A stretch of 64,000 bases of DNA from Ktedonobacter racemifer DSM 44963 (GCF_000178855.1 NZ_ADVG01000001.1:2108001-2172000), one strand, 5' to 3'; counted from the first letter of the stretch, positions 18,791 through 28,067 are shown. A program made the numbers and translations. The notes: generated from the sequence alone by a model not told the origin.

Positions 18791-18828
18791 AAGAAGAGTG
18801 CTCCTGGCAAAAGCACTCTTCTTTTTGT
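18791..18828 (+). terminator. Intrinsic terminator after the membrane glycosyltransferase
   Basis: Perfect 12-bp arms AAGAAGAGTGCT (18791-18802) and AGCACTCTTCTT (18812-18823), followed by a T-run (TTTGTTG). Confidence 0.9.
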
Positions 18829-18856
18829 TGTTCCGCTCGACTCTTCCCCTACTTCG

Positions 18857-18865
18857 TGGTACAAT
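18857..18865 (+). promoter_or_regulatory. Extended -10 promoter of the TPR-rlmD-maf run
   Basis: TGG-TACAAT at 18857-18865, 36 bases upstream of the ATG at 18901. No clear -35 box, as expected for an extended -10 promoter. Confidence 0.55.
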
Positions 18866-18900
18866 CCACACGATAACATGTTGTGAGGTGAGCGCGATTT

Positions 18901-21111
18901 ATGGTACGGAAAAAAGAGACAGCATTTAGCCTGACTGACGAAGAACAACAGCAGCAACAACACCTGCTTACACACTATCATACCCTGGCAGAAAGCCTGC
19001 GAGAAAGCACGGATGCCTCCTCAATTGAGCACGTGTTGCAAGAACTTTTGCAGTGCACACCAGAACTTCAGCAAGCGATTGCCAAAGAGCTCAGCAAGGA
19101 ACAGCACAGTGATGCTGCCGATATCCTGCTCGCGCTCCATAGCGTCAGCCCTAATAAAGAGGTACGCAAGGAGGCGCGACGCGCGCTCCTGCGCTTAGAG
19201 ACCGCCTCTATCAAACCACAGTGGCAGGCTCCCCAGGCGCGCACCTCCGTTGTGGAGATCAAGACGGCGAACCCGCCCCGCTTCTGGCGAGGGCAGGTCT
19301 CACAAACGCGCGAACAGGGAGAAGTGGTCCTCTCACTCTACTGGGAGCAGGGCTATGACTACACTGAGGTGCGAAGCATTACCTTCATTCTTGACTTCTG
19401 GCGCGATGGCGTCCGTGAGTTAATCCTGGAAACGCACAGCAAACGTCGCGTACTTGAGAGCATAGAGGAGCGCCAGGTTACCACCAGTCATGCCTTTGTT
19501 GAGTGCACCCTGGCAGAGGGCAAGCGCTTGATTGAAGAGGCTCTCGCGACCAACACCTGGCGTGGGAACCAGCCCGCGGCCGAATACCGCCATCATAGCA
19601 ACACCCTCAATACTCTAATCTTCCAGGCCCAGGATATTGGGCGCGACCGGGGTCTAACCTTCATGTATCCCGAGATGGATGCTCAGGAGACGGCTATTAA
19701 CTTCGTGGGCGCCTGGTCCATAGGCGATTATGGCCTGACCTATGATCTCCTCAGTCGGGACAGCACTCTCTTAAAAGATATAACACGCACTGAATGGATT
19801 GAACAACATCGCCGCTGGTCCGATGAAGCCCGCCCGGCCCGCCTCATGCTCACGTTTGTGCAAGAGCACGAGGCACCGCAGAGCACGCTCTGGCTCCCTT
19901 CCAGTGCGACCAGTAGCCAGCCCAAGCGCGCCGAGGTCGAAATTGGCTGGTCGCTTGAACTCAGTGAAACCATGCTCAGTGGTGCGTTGGCCGAAATGCC
20001 GTTGGGAACGGCGATCAATAAGGAAACGGGCCGGCACTGGTTCTGGAGTAAATACACCCTGGTGCGCGAAAATAATGAATGGCGCGTTCAGCGCTTCCAT
20101 GACGAGGGAGCGCGCCTGCAAGGACTTCCCATTACGGAGATTCAGCAGCAGATCACACGCCGGGAAGAGGAGGTCGAGGCCAAAGCCAAGCAGCCAGCGG
20201 AGGATATGCAAAGCCTGCTTGATGAGCTGACACGCGGCTTCTACCAGATCTTACACTACTATGATGCTCTGATTGCCCTGGTTCCACTTGATAGGCAGCC
20301 ATGCGAAGCGGCCACTGGCCGTGCTATGGCCCTGGGCAATCCCGAGCGAGCTATGGTTTATCTTCAGCGGCTAACCGAGCGCTTCCCTGAGCGACTCGAG
20401 TTCAATATGCGTAGTCTTGCAGGGACATACGCCACCTATGCCTTTAATGAAGCCGTAGCCAATATACCCGGGCGACGCGAGCATTTCCTGGAGTTGGCTG
20501 AAGCAACACTTCGCGACCTGCTAGAGCTACATAATGATGCGCTGAATCATCTTCTCCTGGCCGAGCTTTACAGTAGCCAGGAGCGCAACGAGGAGGCTGA
20601 AGAAGAGCTACACCAGGCAGAAGCGCTCAATCCTACCACTGACGAGCAAGGCAGTATCGAGGCCAACCTGGGCGCGCTAGCCATGCGCCGCGAACAGATG
20701 GCCACAGCGTTAGCCCATTTTGAGCGCGCCTCAAAGCTGGTACCCAATCATCCGGGCATCTGGTTTAATCTAGGCTTCGTCCATCGCCTGTTGGGACATA
20801 TGGAGACAGCGGCGTCACACTACAAACACGCCATTGAACTGGAGCCACAGGATATCCGCCCCTACTCTGAGCTTACAGCCATTAATATGAATCAGCAGGA
20901 CCAGCAGGAGGCACGCCGGGTCGTTGAAGCCGGGCTTGCCGCCAATCCTGACTCGGCTCATCTGCTCGCACTGCATGCCTCGGTCTTACATGTACTAGGC
21001 GAAGAGCGGGCCGCGCAGCGCCAACTTGAGCAGGCGGAACGACTCGATCCAACCCTGGAGATCGTCCAGGCCACTCGCCAGCAACTCGAATTGGAGAAGA
21101 AGAGAAAATAG
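18901..21111 (+). CDS. Large TPR-repeat protein with NTF2-like middle domain (paralogue 1)
   Basis: 736 residues, no signal peptide or membrane helix. The N-terminal 100 residues are helical and end in KEVRKEARRALLRLE, a HEAT-like motif shared with the next gene. A middle segment (AINFVGAWSIGDYGLTYDLLSRDS at about 265) resembles an NTF2-like or SnoaL-type fold. From about residue 480 there are degenerate TPRs (for example NHPGIWFNLGFVHRLLGHMETAASHYKHA). It is probably a cytosolic scaffold; the partner is unknown. It is translated ahead of its paralogue with a 61-base gap and is probably co-transcribed with rlmD and maf. Confidence 0.8.
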   Translation: MVRKKETAFSLTDEEQQQQQHLLTHYHTLAESLRESTDASSIEHVLQELLQCTPELQQAIAKELSKEQHSDAADILLALHSVSPNKEVRKEARRALLRLETASIKPQWQAPQARTSVVEIKTANPPRFWRGQVSQTREQGEVVLSLYWEQGYDYTEVRSITFILDFWRDGVRELILETHSKRRVLESIEERQVTTSHAFVECTLAEGKRLIEEALATNTWRGNQPAAEYRHHSNTLNTLIFQAQDIGRDRGLTFMYPEMDAQETAINFVGAWSIGDYGLTYDLLSRDSTLLKDITRTEWIEQHRRWSDEARPARLMLTFVQEHEAPQSTLWLPSSATSSQPKRAEVEIGWSLELSETMLSGALAEMPLGTAINKETGRHWFWSKYTLVRENNEWRVQRFHDEGARLQGLPITEIQQQITRREEEVEAKAKQPAEDMQSLLDELTRGFYQILHYYDALIALVPLDRQPCEAATGRAMALGNPERAMVYLQRLTERFPERLEFNMRSLAGTYATYAFNEAVANIPGRREHFLELAEATLRDLLELHNDALNHLLLAELYSSQERNEEAEEELHQAEALNPTTDEQGSIEANLGALAMRREQMATALAHFERASKLVPNHPGIWFNLGFVHRLLGHMETAASHYKHAIELEPQDIRPYSELTAINMNQQDQQEARRVVEAGLAANPDSAHLLALHASVLHVLGEERAAQRQLEQAERLDPTLEIVQATRQQLELEKKRK

Positions 21112-21172
21112 CGGGCTTTACGCGCCCCATGCTCACTGTTCGTAGTGAATAATAGGAAGGGAAAGATGGATT

Positions 21173-23737
21173 GTGTCACAGAAACAGAAGGCAGGAGCAA
21201 ACGCAAACGCTAACTCAAAAAGGGCGCATACCTCCCCAGGCCTGAGCCCTGAAGAGCAGGCCTGGGTACAACAACAACTTACCGACTATCCAGGCTATAC
21301 GCAAGCACTCCAGGCCGCGACGCATACGCGCCAGGCCCAGGAGGCACTCTCACCCCTGCTGGCTCAATCCGAACCTGTACAACAAGCCCTGATACAGAGC
21401 CTGGGGAAGCAGATTACGCAGGAGGCCGCCGACCTCTTACAAGCGCTACACGAACTGGCATCAACCAAAGAGGTACGCAAAGAGGCGCGCCGCTCCCTCC
21501 TACGCCTGGAGAATGCTAAAATTACGCCACACTGGCAATTGCCAGCCGAGGAACAGGCGCCTACGCAGCCTACCACACCTCAATCCAGCACTCCACCTCG
21601 CTTCTGGAAAGGCTTTTATACCGATACGCTTGCCGAAGAAGAGGCGGCAGAGGTCATCCTCCTCTGGGAAGAGGGTGATGGCTATAAAGAGGCACTCATC
21701 ATGGGTATGACGCTGGACTATCGCCTCCACGGTATTGAAGACTTCTTCTATGAAGCACATTTGAGCAAACGCCAGGCCGAGAAACGCCTGGAGTATATAC
21801 GCACACAGCAGTTTTCAGGAGCACGCTTCCTTCCCTGCACACTGCCAGAGGCCCGTCACCTGATGCAAGACGCCCTGGACATTCTGGAAGAACATGGAGC
21901 GCGCGCCCCAATAGATTTCGTTCGCTACCGCCAGATTGTCGATGAGCTTATCCTGAGTTCACCAGACGCAGAGATAGAAAATGAGGATGAAGAGATAATG
22001 CCGAAAGAGAACGAGCCCAGTCCCTTTGATATTACTCAGGAGATGCAAAACTTTTTCGAAAACTTCTTTGCCGCGGGCGACCTTTTCGACCAGACGGTTG
22101 AAGAGTTTTTCGATGCCTGGAGTGAGGGCAACTATGGAGAAGCCTACGACCTGCTCGCGCACGACAGCCCGCTACGCCAGGGACTCGAACGTGAAGCCTG
22201 GGTCCAGTTACGTGAGCAATGGCGCGCCGAGGCCCAGCCAGCAAACTTCCGCATCCTGGGCCTGGAAGAGCGCCTGGAGGACGAGGATGAAGAGGATTTC
22301 CTTGACGAGGAAGACGAAGACGACGAGCTAGAGGATGAGGAGGATGAGGACGAGCTAGAGGATGAGGACGAAGACGAGCTAGACATCGAAGCCGAAGAGG
22401 GGATCATTGATGTATGCTGGTCGCTGGAGATGCGCCAGACGCCACTCTCTGAGCGCCTTCCCGAACTACCCAGGGCAACCGCCGTCTATGATGTGACTGG
22501 TCGCCACTGGTTCTGGTCCAGCTTTACCGTCATCGATGAAGGTGGCGAGCCACGCCTGGTCTCTCATGTCGATGAGGGGACACAGCTCCAGATCCTCTCC
22601 GACGAGGAGCTCGAGACCCGCTCAGATGAGCTTATCCAGCGTTACGAACAACTAATGGAGAAACTGGGCATCGATGAAGAGGGCAATCGTATCGCCCGAG
22701 AGGAGAGTGAGGACAAGGAGAACGAAGAGAACGAAGAGCTGGTTCTCGCCCAGACGCTAGCTGGTCTTCAAAAAGGCATCACCATCACCAACAAATACCT
22801 GCACCATCTCGATGCCCAGATCGCGCGTCATCCGGACGAGAAATCCGAGCAGTATCAACAAGCAGCCAGCCAGGCTGAGGCATCTCAGGATCTGGAGCGC
22901 GCCGCGTACTACCTGCAAGCCATCGCAGATCGCTTCCCTGAACTTGCGCCAAAGGCCTTGATCAGCCTGGCAAATGCCCAGCAGCGCCTGGCTCAAGCGG
23001 CAGAGCAGGATGAGGAACGCTCCACGCGTTTCTTCAAGCTCGCCGAACAGAACCTCCACACCAGCCTGGAGAAGGAGAGGTCCGCCCTGGGCCTGATCTT
23101 ACTGGCCCAACAGCTCTCGCATGAATACGCCAAATTTGATGAGGCCGAGAAACTGCTTCACGAGGCTGTACAGCTCTCGCCCAATGCTAACGAGGCATTG
23201 ATGATCGCTGTCAACCAGGGCATGATCGAGGAATACCGTAATCATATTCCGCAGGCTATCGAACATTATCAGCGCGCCACGACCATCGCCCCAGACTTCC
23301 CCAATCTCTGGAACAATATTGGCTATCTCCAGTTAAACATGGAGCAGTACGACGAGGCCGAAAAGAGTTTCTTGCAGAGCGTTGACCATGATCCCACCAA
23401 CACAGAGGCATATGTACACCTGGCGGATCTCTATGTCCAGGTACGCGAGGATATTGATGGCGCCGAAGATATCCTGCAGCAAGGGCTAGAAATCAACGAG
23501 GACGATATCGGCATTCTGGGCAAGCTGACTGAGGTCTACATTCAGAAAGGCGAGCTGAAAGAGGCCGAGCAGTACCTTGAGGCTGCGGAGGAAATCTCGC
23601 CTGATTCGGCTTTCGTCCAGGAACTACGTGCCAACTTAGATCAGGCACGCACAGAGAAACGACGTGCCATGAAATCTCGTGGCGATCAGCGCAAAGCGAA
23701 CCAATCTCAGAACAAAGCGAAAAAGCACAAGAAATGA
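21173..23737 (+). CDS. Large TPR-repeat protein with acidic stretch (paralogue 2)
   Basis: 854 residues from a GTG preceded by AGGAAGGGAAAG. Same plan as its neighbour: N-terminal helices ending KEVRKEARRSLLRLENAKITPHW, an NTF2-like segment (EEFFDAWSEGNYGEAYDLLAHDS) and C-terminal TPRs (APDFPNLWNNIGYLQLNMEQYDEAEKSF). It differs by an almost pure Asp/Glu/Leu stretch of about 60 residues encoded at about 22270-22400 and by a basic tail (RKANQSQNKAKKHKK). Acidic and basic blocks suggest contact with nucleic acid or ribosomes (inference). The last four bases overlap the rlmD start. Confidence 0.8.
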   Translation: MSQKQKAGANANANSKRAHTSPGLSPEEQAWVQQQLTDYPGYTQALQAATHTRQAQEALSPLLAQSEPVQQALIQSLGKQITQEAADLLQALHELASTKEVRKEARRSLLRLENAKITPHWQLPAEEQAPTQPTTPQSSTPPRFWKGFYTDTLAEEEAAEVILLWEEGDGYKEALIMGMTLDYRLHGIEDFFYEAHLSKRQAEKRLEYIRTQQFSGARFLPCTLPEARHLMQDALDILEEHGARAPIDFVRYRQIVDELILSSPDAEIENEDEEIMPKENEPSPFDITQEMQNFFENFFAAGDLFDQTVEEFFDAWSEGNYGEAYDLLAHDSPLRQGLEREAWVQLREQWRAEAQPANFRILGLEERLEDEDEEDFLDEEDEDDELEDEEDEDELEDEDEDELDIEAEEGIIDVCWSLEMRQTPLSERLPELPRATAVYDVTGRHWFWSSFTVIDEGGEPRLVSHVDEGTQLQILSDEELETRSDELIQRYEQLMEKLGIDEEGNRIAREESEDKENEENEELVLAQTLAGLQKGITITNKYLHHLDAQIARHPDEKSEQYQQAASQAEASQDLERAAYYLQAIADRFPELAPKALISLANAQQRLAQAAEQDEERSTRFFKLAEQNLHTSLEKERSALGLILLAQQLSHEYAKFDEAEKLLHEAVQLSPNANEALMIAVNQGMIEEYRNHIPQAIEHYQRATTIAPDFPNLWNNIGYLQLNMEQYDEAEKSFLQSVDHDPTNTEAYVHLADLYVQVREDIDGAEDILQQGLEINEDDIGILGKLTEVYIQKGELKEAEQYLEAAEEISPDSAFVQELRANLDQARTEKRRAMKSRGDQRKANQSQNKAKKHKK

Positions 23738-25062
23738 TGACAGATTTCAACGAACAGTTGCAAGAACGTATGATTCATTATCATACAATAACGCTTGGAC
23801 CCCTGACACGCCAGGGACACGCCACGGCTGAAGTGACGATCGAGAAGGAGGCGGAGGAGCCACGGCTCCTCCAGCTTCTCGTGCCCGCGGGATTGCCGGG
23901 CGAGCGCGTCACTATCGCGGTCGAGGATCCGCCCACACCACGCCCCGGGAGGAGGAGCCGCCGCTGGAAGCCACGACCACCTCGCGTCTGGATCACCGAG
24001 ATTCATGAATCTTCGCCGGAGCGCGTGGTTGCCCCCTGCCCTGTCTTTGGCACCTGTGGAGGTTGCCAGTTGCAGCATTTGCAATATGAACGCCAGCTCA
24101 CCTGGAAACGTGAAATGGTGGGAGAACTGCTACGCGAGATTGGCCACTTTGAACAGCCTCCACTGTTGGAGACCGTGGCTTGCGAAATCCCCTGGAACTA
24201 TCGCAATCAAATGCGCTTCTCCATCAATCGTGAGGGGCAACCAGGGCTTACCGCACGCGACACGCGCCGGGTTCTGCCACTTGTCTCCTGCCCCATCGCG
24301 CATGAACGCATCAACCGCGCGCTTACTGTGCTAAGCCAGTTTGAGAATCCGCGTCCACAAGTCATTGTGCGCTATGGTGTCGGCACGGGACAGATGCTCC
24401 TACAGCCTCAACAGCCCGAAGAGGTGCAGCAACAACTGCAAGAAGCCGGACTGACCATTTGTGATGAGACCATAGAGGAGAAGCTGGGTGGCAAGATCTT
24501 CCGTATCCGCCCTAGCTCGTTCTTCCAGACCAACACGCCACAGGCTGAAAAGATGGTTCGCATGGTACTTGATGGACTCCTCGCGCATCGACCCGCCGAG
24601 AAGGATCCTGCCCAATTGACCATCGTCGACGCATACTGCGGCGTTGGTACCTTTGCCCTGCTGATGGCACACCACTTTGGTCGCATTATCGCCATTGAGG
24701 AGTCGCCCAGCGCCATCCGCGATGCCCATTGGAACACACGCGATACCAATAACATTGAGATTCTCAAAGGGAAGGTTGAGGACGTGCTACCCGGGCTAAG
24801 CGCCCAGGTAGATGGCTTTGTCATCGATCCGCCACGCGCAGGCTGTCAGCCCGTCGTTCTGGAGACACTGCTGCGCTATCCCGTTGAACGCGTGGTGTAT
24901 GTCTCCTGCGAACCATCGACCCTGGCACGCGACCTGGATGTCCTCTGTCATGGTGACGAGACCTACCAGCTGGTCTCCGTGCAGCCGCTCGATATGTTTC
25001 CACAGACCGCGCATATTGAATGTGTAGCCGTCCTGGAACGTAATAAGCATGAAAATATATAG
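23734..25062 (+). CDS. rlmD: 23S rRNA (uracil-C5)-methyltransferase, RlmD/TrmA family
   Basis: 442 residues. The N-terminal region corresponds to a TRAM-type RNA-binding fold, then the iron-sulfur cysteines CPVFGTCGGCQ. The SAM-binding site is VDAYCGVGTFALLMAHHFG. The catalytic part has DPPRAGC and the nucleophile region YVSCEPSTLARD, in which C of VSC is the base-attacking cysteine. The start ATG overlaps the TPR stop (ATGA), so translation is coupled to the TPR proteins. The family also contains TrmA-type tRNA enzymes; the [4Fe-4S] cysteines favour RlmD/RlmC-like. Confidence 0.9.
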   Translation: MMTDFNEQLQERMIHYHTITLGPLTRQGHATAEVTIEKEAEEPRLLQLLVPAGLPGERVTIAVEDPPTPRPGRRSRRWKPRPPRVWITEIHESSPERVVAPCPVFGTCGGCQLQHLQYERQLTWKREMVGELLREIGHFEQPPLLETVACEIPWNYRNQMRFSINREGQPGLTARDTRRVLPLVSCPIAHERINRALTVLSQFENPRPQVIVRYGVGTGQMLLQPQQPEEVQQQLQEAGLTICDETIEEKLGGKIFRIRPSSFFQTNTPQAEKMVRMVLDGLLAHRPAEKDPAQLTIVDAYCGVGTFALLMAHHFGRIIAIEESPSAIRDAHWNTRDTNNIEILKGKVEDVLPGLSAQVDGFVIDPPRAGCQPVVLETLLRYPVERVVYVSCEPSTLARDLDVLCHGDETYQLVSVQPLDMFPQTAHIECVAVLERNKHENI

Positions 25063-25097
25063 TTACGTACAAAGCTTCTCACCAGGTAATTGATTCT

Positions 25098-25784
25098 ATG
25101 CTAAATCATCATACGCATTTGCTGCTCGCCTCCGCTTCTCCCAGGCGCAGGCAGATTATTACCTCCCTTGGCCTGCCCTACACCATTGGCGTGTCGCCAA
25201 CCGATGAAGAGGCAGTTCAGGCACTCTATCGCGGGCCTGCGGACGGCCTGGCGCAATGGACCGCCGCGCATAAAGCCCTGGGGGCCCTTACTATGCCCGA
25301 GTCTCAAGGCACGCTCGTGGTGGCGGCAGATACCACCGTCCTCCTGGATGAGCAGGTCCTGGGCAAGCCGCGTGACGAAGAGCACGCGCGCCAACTCCTG
25401 CGCTCCCTGCGTGGACGCTGGCACCGCGTGGTCACAGGCGTTATCGTGTGCGCGCTCAAGGATGGTCAGATCACGATGTTTGGCGCCAGCCAGGCTACAC
25501 CCGTGCTCATGCGTCCCTATAGCGATGCCGAGATCGACGCCTATATCGCAAGCGGTGATCCTATGGATAAAGCCGGTGCCTACGGTATCCAGAATCCTGA
25601 TTTCCAACCGACCGAGCGCATTGATGGCTGCTATTTGAACGTCGTTGGCCTACCACTCGGCAAGCTAACTGAGCTGCTTGCGCGCTTTGATGTTCAGCCG
25701 CTGGCACCTCATGTCTCAGATCCAGCCTGCCCCTGCTGCCCCTGGTCCACGCGCTCGCTTAAGAACGAGGCTACCCACGTCTAA
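25098..25784 (+). CDS. maf: Maf-like nucleoside triphosphate pyrophosphatase
   Basis: Hydrolyses non-canonical or m5UTP/dTTP-type nucleotides. The signature LLLASASPRRRQIITSLGL is at the N-terminus, followed by VVAADTTVLLDEQVLGKP, the catalytic aspartate region, and GDPMDKAGAYGIQ near 160. At 228 residues it is about 30 longer than usual; the extra C-terminal part includes Cys-Pro-Cys-Cys-Pro (DPACPCCPW), unusual for the family. It follows rlmD by 35 bases on the same strand. Confidence 0.93.
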   Translation: MLNHHTHLLLASASPRRRQIITSLGLPYTIGVSPTDEEAVQALYRGPADGLAQWTAAHKALGALTMPESQGTLVVAADTTVLLDEQVLGKPRDEEHARQLLRSLRGRWHRVVTGVIVCALKDGQITMFGASQATPVLMRPYSDAEIDAYIASGDPMDKAGAYGIQNPDFQPTERIDGCYLNVVGLPLGKLTELLARFDVQPLAPHVSDPACPCCPWSTRSLKNEATHV

Positions 25785-25950
25785 TCACGTGCTCAAGTCA
25801 TCTTCAGCGGCAACGGCACAGACGCCACAACACATCATCGGGCAGCTTGCGACCAGTTGTGGCTTCCTGCCAAATGGTACTCTTCTCACCCCTCGCCAGA
25901 TCCGCGCGGTCTTCTCTCAGCTTCCATATGATATAATGCGCTCAGAATAA
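25711..25950 (+). CDS. Possible small protein, hypothetical
   Basis: 79-residue open frame from ATG 25711, overlapping the last 74 bases of maf and running to 25950. The C-terminal half (HIIGQLATSCGFLPNGTLLTPRQ) looks less random than the N-terminal half, which is Pro/Arg/Ser-rich because it lies over maf. No ribosome binding site stands out and no family is recognised. It may be only a shadow frame. Confidence 0.25.
   Translation: MSQIQPAPAAPGPRARLRTRLPTSNHVLKSSSAATAQTPQHIIGQLATSCGFLPNGTLLTPRQIRAVFSQLPYDIMRSE
25929..25937 (+). promoter_or_regulatory. Extended -10 promoter upstream of the MscS channel
   Basis: TGA-TATAAT at 25929-25937 with no good -35 box. The transcript would begin near 25944 and carry the hairpin at 25982-26054 in its leader before the channel gene at 26111. 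Confidence 0.5.
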
Positions 25951-25981
25951 ACAGGACACACAAAAATCACAGACATTTCAT

Positions 25982-26054
25982 CATCCTGTGATTTTGCCAT
26001 GAGAGGCGCGTAAACATAAACTTGCGCCTACCAATCATGGCAAAATACAGGATG
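25982..26054 (+). repeat. Long imperfect hairpin in the leader of the MscS channel gene
   Basis: CATCCTGTGATTTTGCCATGA (25982-26002) pairs with TCATGGCAAAATACAGGATG (26035-26054) with one base missing. Inner AGGCGC/GCGCCT extend the stem. A second small hairpin, AAAATCACAG/CTGTGATTTT, shares the left arm (about 25972-25995), so two alternative folds are possible. It is unrelated to the GC-module hairpin family. Confidence 0.6.
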
Positions 26055-26110
26055 TGTGTTATCTGGCGTCTCCATCTGGTTAGCGCTCTAGAAGGGTTCT
26101 CGTAGTTCGG

Positions 26111-27208
26111 ATGATTTTGGCACAGGGGCTTATTAATTCTATCTGGTTAAAGAGTATGATACAGCCGGTATTTCGCATCATTATCCTCGTTGCCGCTACA
26201 TTGATAGCGGTCTTTCTAGGCTTGCAGTTCCGCCGCAGGCTCAGGGCACGCTTGAAGAAAACGGTGCTCGACGCCTGGATTATCGAAACGCTTGGACTAC
26301 TCATCATTCTTCCGCCCGTGATCATTGTCCTGCTGATTGCGCCTATTATCTACGATTGGGGCTTCAATCACTTTAAGGATTGGATAGATGGCATTGGTAC
26401 CACCCTCAAAATTGACTCAGGCAATCTCCCTAACACGCTCTGGCATCTCTTCTGGACCTTCTTCTGGACAATCCTGGTCATCGCCCTGGGCCTGGGCACG
26501 GCGCGTACCGTTCGTGACCTAATTGTTCGCTCGCTGGGCGAGAATCGCATCGATATCAACATTCGCACGCTTATCGGGCGCATCTTCTACCTTGTCACGC
26601 TAATTATCGTGCTCTTTGTCCTGCTCTCAATCTGGAATATCCCCATCACAGCCCCCTTGACGATCCTGGGCGCCCTGACGGTTGCGATCACGGTCTCAAT
26701 TCAGGACATCGTCAAAAATCTCTTCTCCGGCTTCTACCTCCTGGTTGAGCGCCCCTTCTACATTGGCAATATCATCACAACCAATAGCGTTGGCGTCAAC
26801 TACACCGGGCGCGTAGAGGATATTCAGTTGCGCGCAACGAAGGTTCGCCAGCTCTCCGGTGAGGAGATCATGATCCCCAATGCCTATCTCTTCAATAACG
26901 TGGTCGTCAATAGCTCATACTATGGAGAGCGCCGCGCCGCCATCACGATTACCTTGCCGCAAGACAAGTTTGTGAAGGACGAGACAGCCGCCATCATTCT
27001 CCGCGAGCTTAAGGAAATTCCAGCTGTGATTCCCAAGCCCGAACCAGGCGTACACTTTACGAGCTTTGCTGCGCAAAAAGTCACACTGACCCTACGTTTC
27101 TGGATCAGCGTTGAGCAGACAGATACGATTACCGATGTGATGTTTGCGCTCTATCACGCCCTGCCTGATGCTGAGTTGACGGTAACCGAACTAGCTGGCA
27201 ATATATAG
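26111..27208 (+). CDS. Mechanosensitive channel of the MscS family
   Basis: 365 residues with four predicted membrane helices (about 15-36, 58-80, 112-135 and 158-200). The pore-lining helix and beta domain are recognisable: ITAPLTILGALTVAITVSIQDIVKNLFSG, then VERPFYIGNIITT. The C-terminal cytoplasmic beta and alpha/beta domains follow (VRQLSGEEIMIPNAYLFNNVVVNSS). It opens on membrane tension to release solutes on hypo-osmotic shock. The start at 26111 puts the first helix near the N-terminus; no clear Shine-Dalgarno is seen. A hairpin element lies between its stop and nadD. Confidence 0.88.
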   Translation: MILAQGLINSIWLKSMIQPVFRIIILVAATLIAVFLGLQFRRRLRARLKKTVLDAWIIETLGLLIILPPVIIVLLIAPIIYDWGFNHFKDWIDGIGTTLKIDSGNLPNTLWHLFWTFFWTILVIALGLGTARTVRDLIVRSLGENRIDINIRTLIGRIFYLVTLIIVLFVLLSIWNIPITAPLTILGALTVAITVSIQDIVKNLFSGFYLLVERPFYIGNIITTNSVGVNYTGRVEDIQLRATKVRQLSGEEIMIPNAYLFNNVVVNSSYYGERRAAITITLPQDKFVKDETAAIILRELKEIPAVIPKPEPGVHFTSFAAQKVTLTLRFWISVEQTDTITDVMFALYHALPDAELTVTELAGNI

Positions 27209-27236
27209 CAAGCATACACCAAAGCTTTTTTGGGAA

Positions 27237-27319
27237 TAGGTGATGTGATTGTATGCTGACAGCCAGAGGCTGTCAGCATACAATCACATCACCTACCCGC
27301 GAGCGCCGCAGGCGCGAGC
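27237..27319 (-). repeat. Hairpin element copy 4, perfect 28-bp arms
   Basis: Arms at 27237-27264 and 27268-27295 are perfectly complementary with an AGA loop (GCC-AGA-GGC). The reverse-oriented module CGCGAGCGCCGCAGGCGCGAG follows at 27298-27319. It lies between mscS and nadD, and its outer arm shares GGTGATGT with copy 1. Confidence 0.95.
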
Positions 27320-27353
27320 AATTACGTCCATTCCCGAGGAGGAAGAGATACCG

Positions 27354-28043
27354 TTGGAAGAGCAGCAGAGATCACAGCACACGCAATCAGTTGAGCATAT
27401 TGGTATTATGGGAGGCACCTTTGATCCTATTCATAATGCCCACCTGGCGGTTGCAGAGGAGGTTCGCGTCGCGCTGAATCTCTCATATATTCTTTTTATT
27501 CCGACCGGGCAGCCCCCACATAAACGTACGCATCACCTCACTCCGGCCCAGCATCGCCTCGCCATGGTCGAGCGCGCCATTGCCTCGAATCCTTTTTTTG
27601 CCTGCTCGCGCATCGAGGTGGATTGGGCTGGCCCATCTTACACCACTGATACCCTGAAGCGCCTGCGCGAGCAGCTCGGTTCCCGGGCCTGCTTCTATTT
27701 TATTATTGGCTGGGATAGCCTGCTTGATCTACACAAATGGCATGATCCCGAGGGCATTCTTGCACAGTTGACCGCGCTCGTTGCGGTGGGCCGCCCCGGC
27801 TATTCAGCGTCTGGGGCGCTTGGGAACCCCTTCGATCAGGATAATCTGGACAACACGGAGTATAATACAAAGCTAGAGGAGCGTTTGCCTGGTATCACAC
27901 GACGTCTGCGTCTCGTGCAGGCTCCCATGCTGGAGATCTCTTCAACTGATCTACGCCAGCGTGTCGCCCAGGGACGTCCCATACGTTATCAAATGCCTGA
28001 TGCTGTGACAGAATACATTCGCGAACATCATCTCTACCAGTAA
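27354..28043 (+). CDS. nadD: Nicotinate-nucleotide adenylyltransferase
   Basis: Makes deamido-NAD from nicotinate mononucleotide and ATP. The nucleotidyltransferase motif is GIMGGTFDPIHNAHLAVAEE, the ATP site ISSTDLRQRV lies near the C-terminus, and PHKRTHHLT and DSLLDLHKW are family-typical. I choose TTG 27354 (MEEQQRSQ, 229 residues) because GAGGAGG at 27336-27342 lies upstream. An ATG at 27408 would start inside the GGTFDPIHN motif. A longer frame from 27249 would begin inside the stem of the hairpin element and is rejected. It belongs to the same pathway as nadK. Confidence 0.92.
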   Translation: MEEQQRSQHTQSVEHIGIMGGTFDPIHNAHLAVAEEVRVALNLSYILFIPTGQPPHKRTHHLTPAQHRLAMVERAIASNPFFACSRIEVDWAGPSYTTDTLKRLREQLGSRACFYFIIGWDSLLDLHKWHDPEGILAQLTALVAVGRPGYSASGALGNPFDQDNLDNTEYNTKLEERLPGITRRLRLVQAPMLEISSTDLRQRVAQGRPIRYQMPDAVTEYIREHHLYQ

Positions 28044-28067
28044 AAGATAGTAGAGGACATACATATT

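Noticed and set aside
22144..22407. Minus-strand frame encoding a nearly pure serine stretch
   Set aside because: It is the antisense shadow of the acidic Asp/Glu run in the TPR protein and has no start signal.
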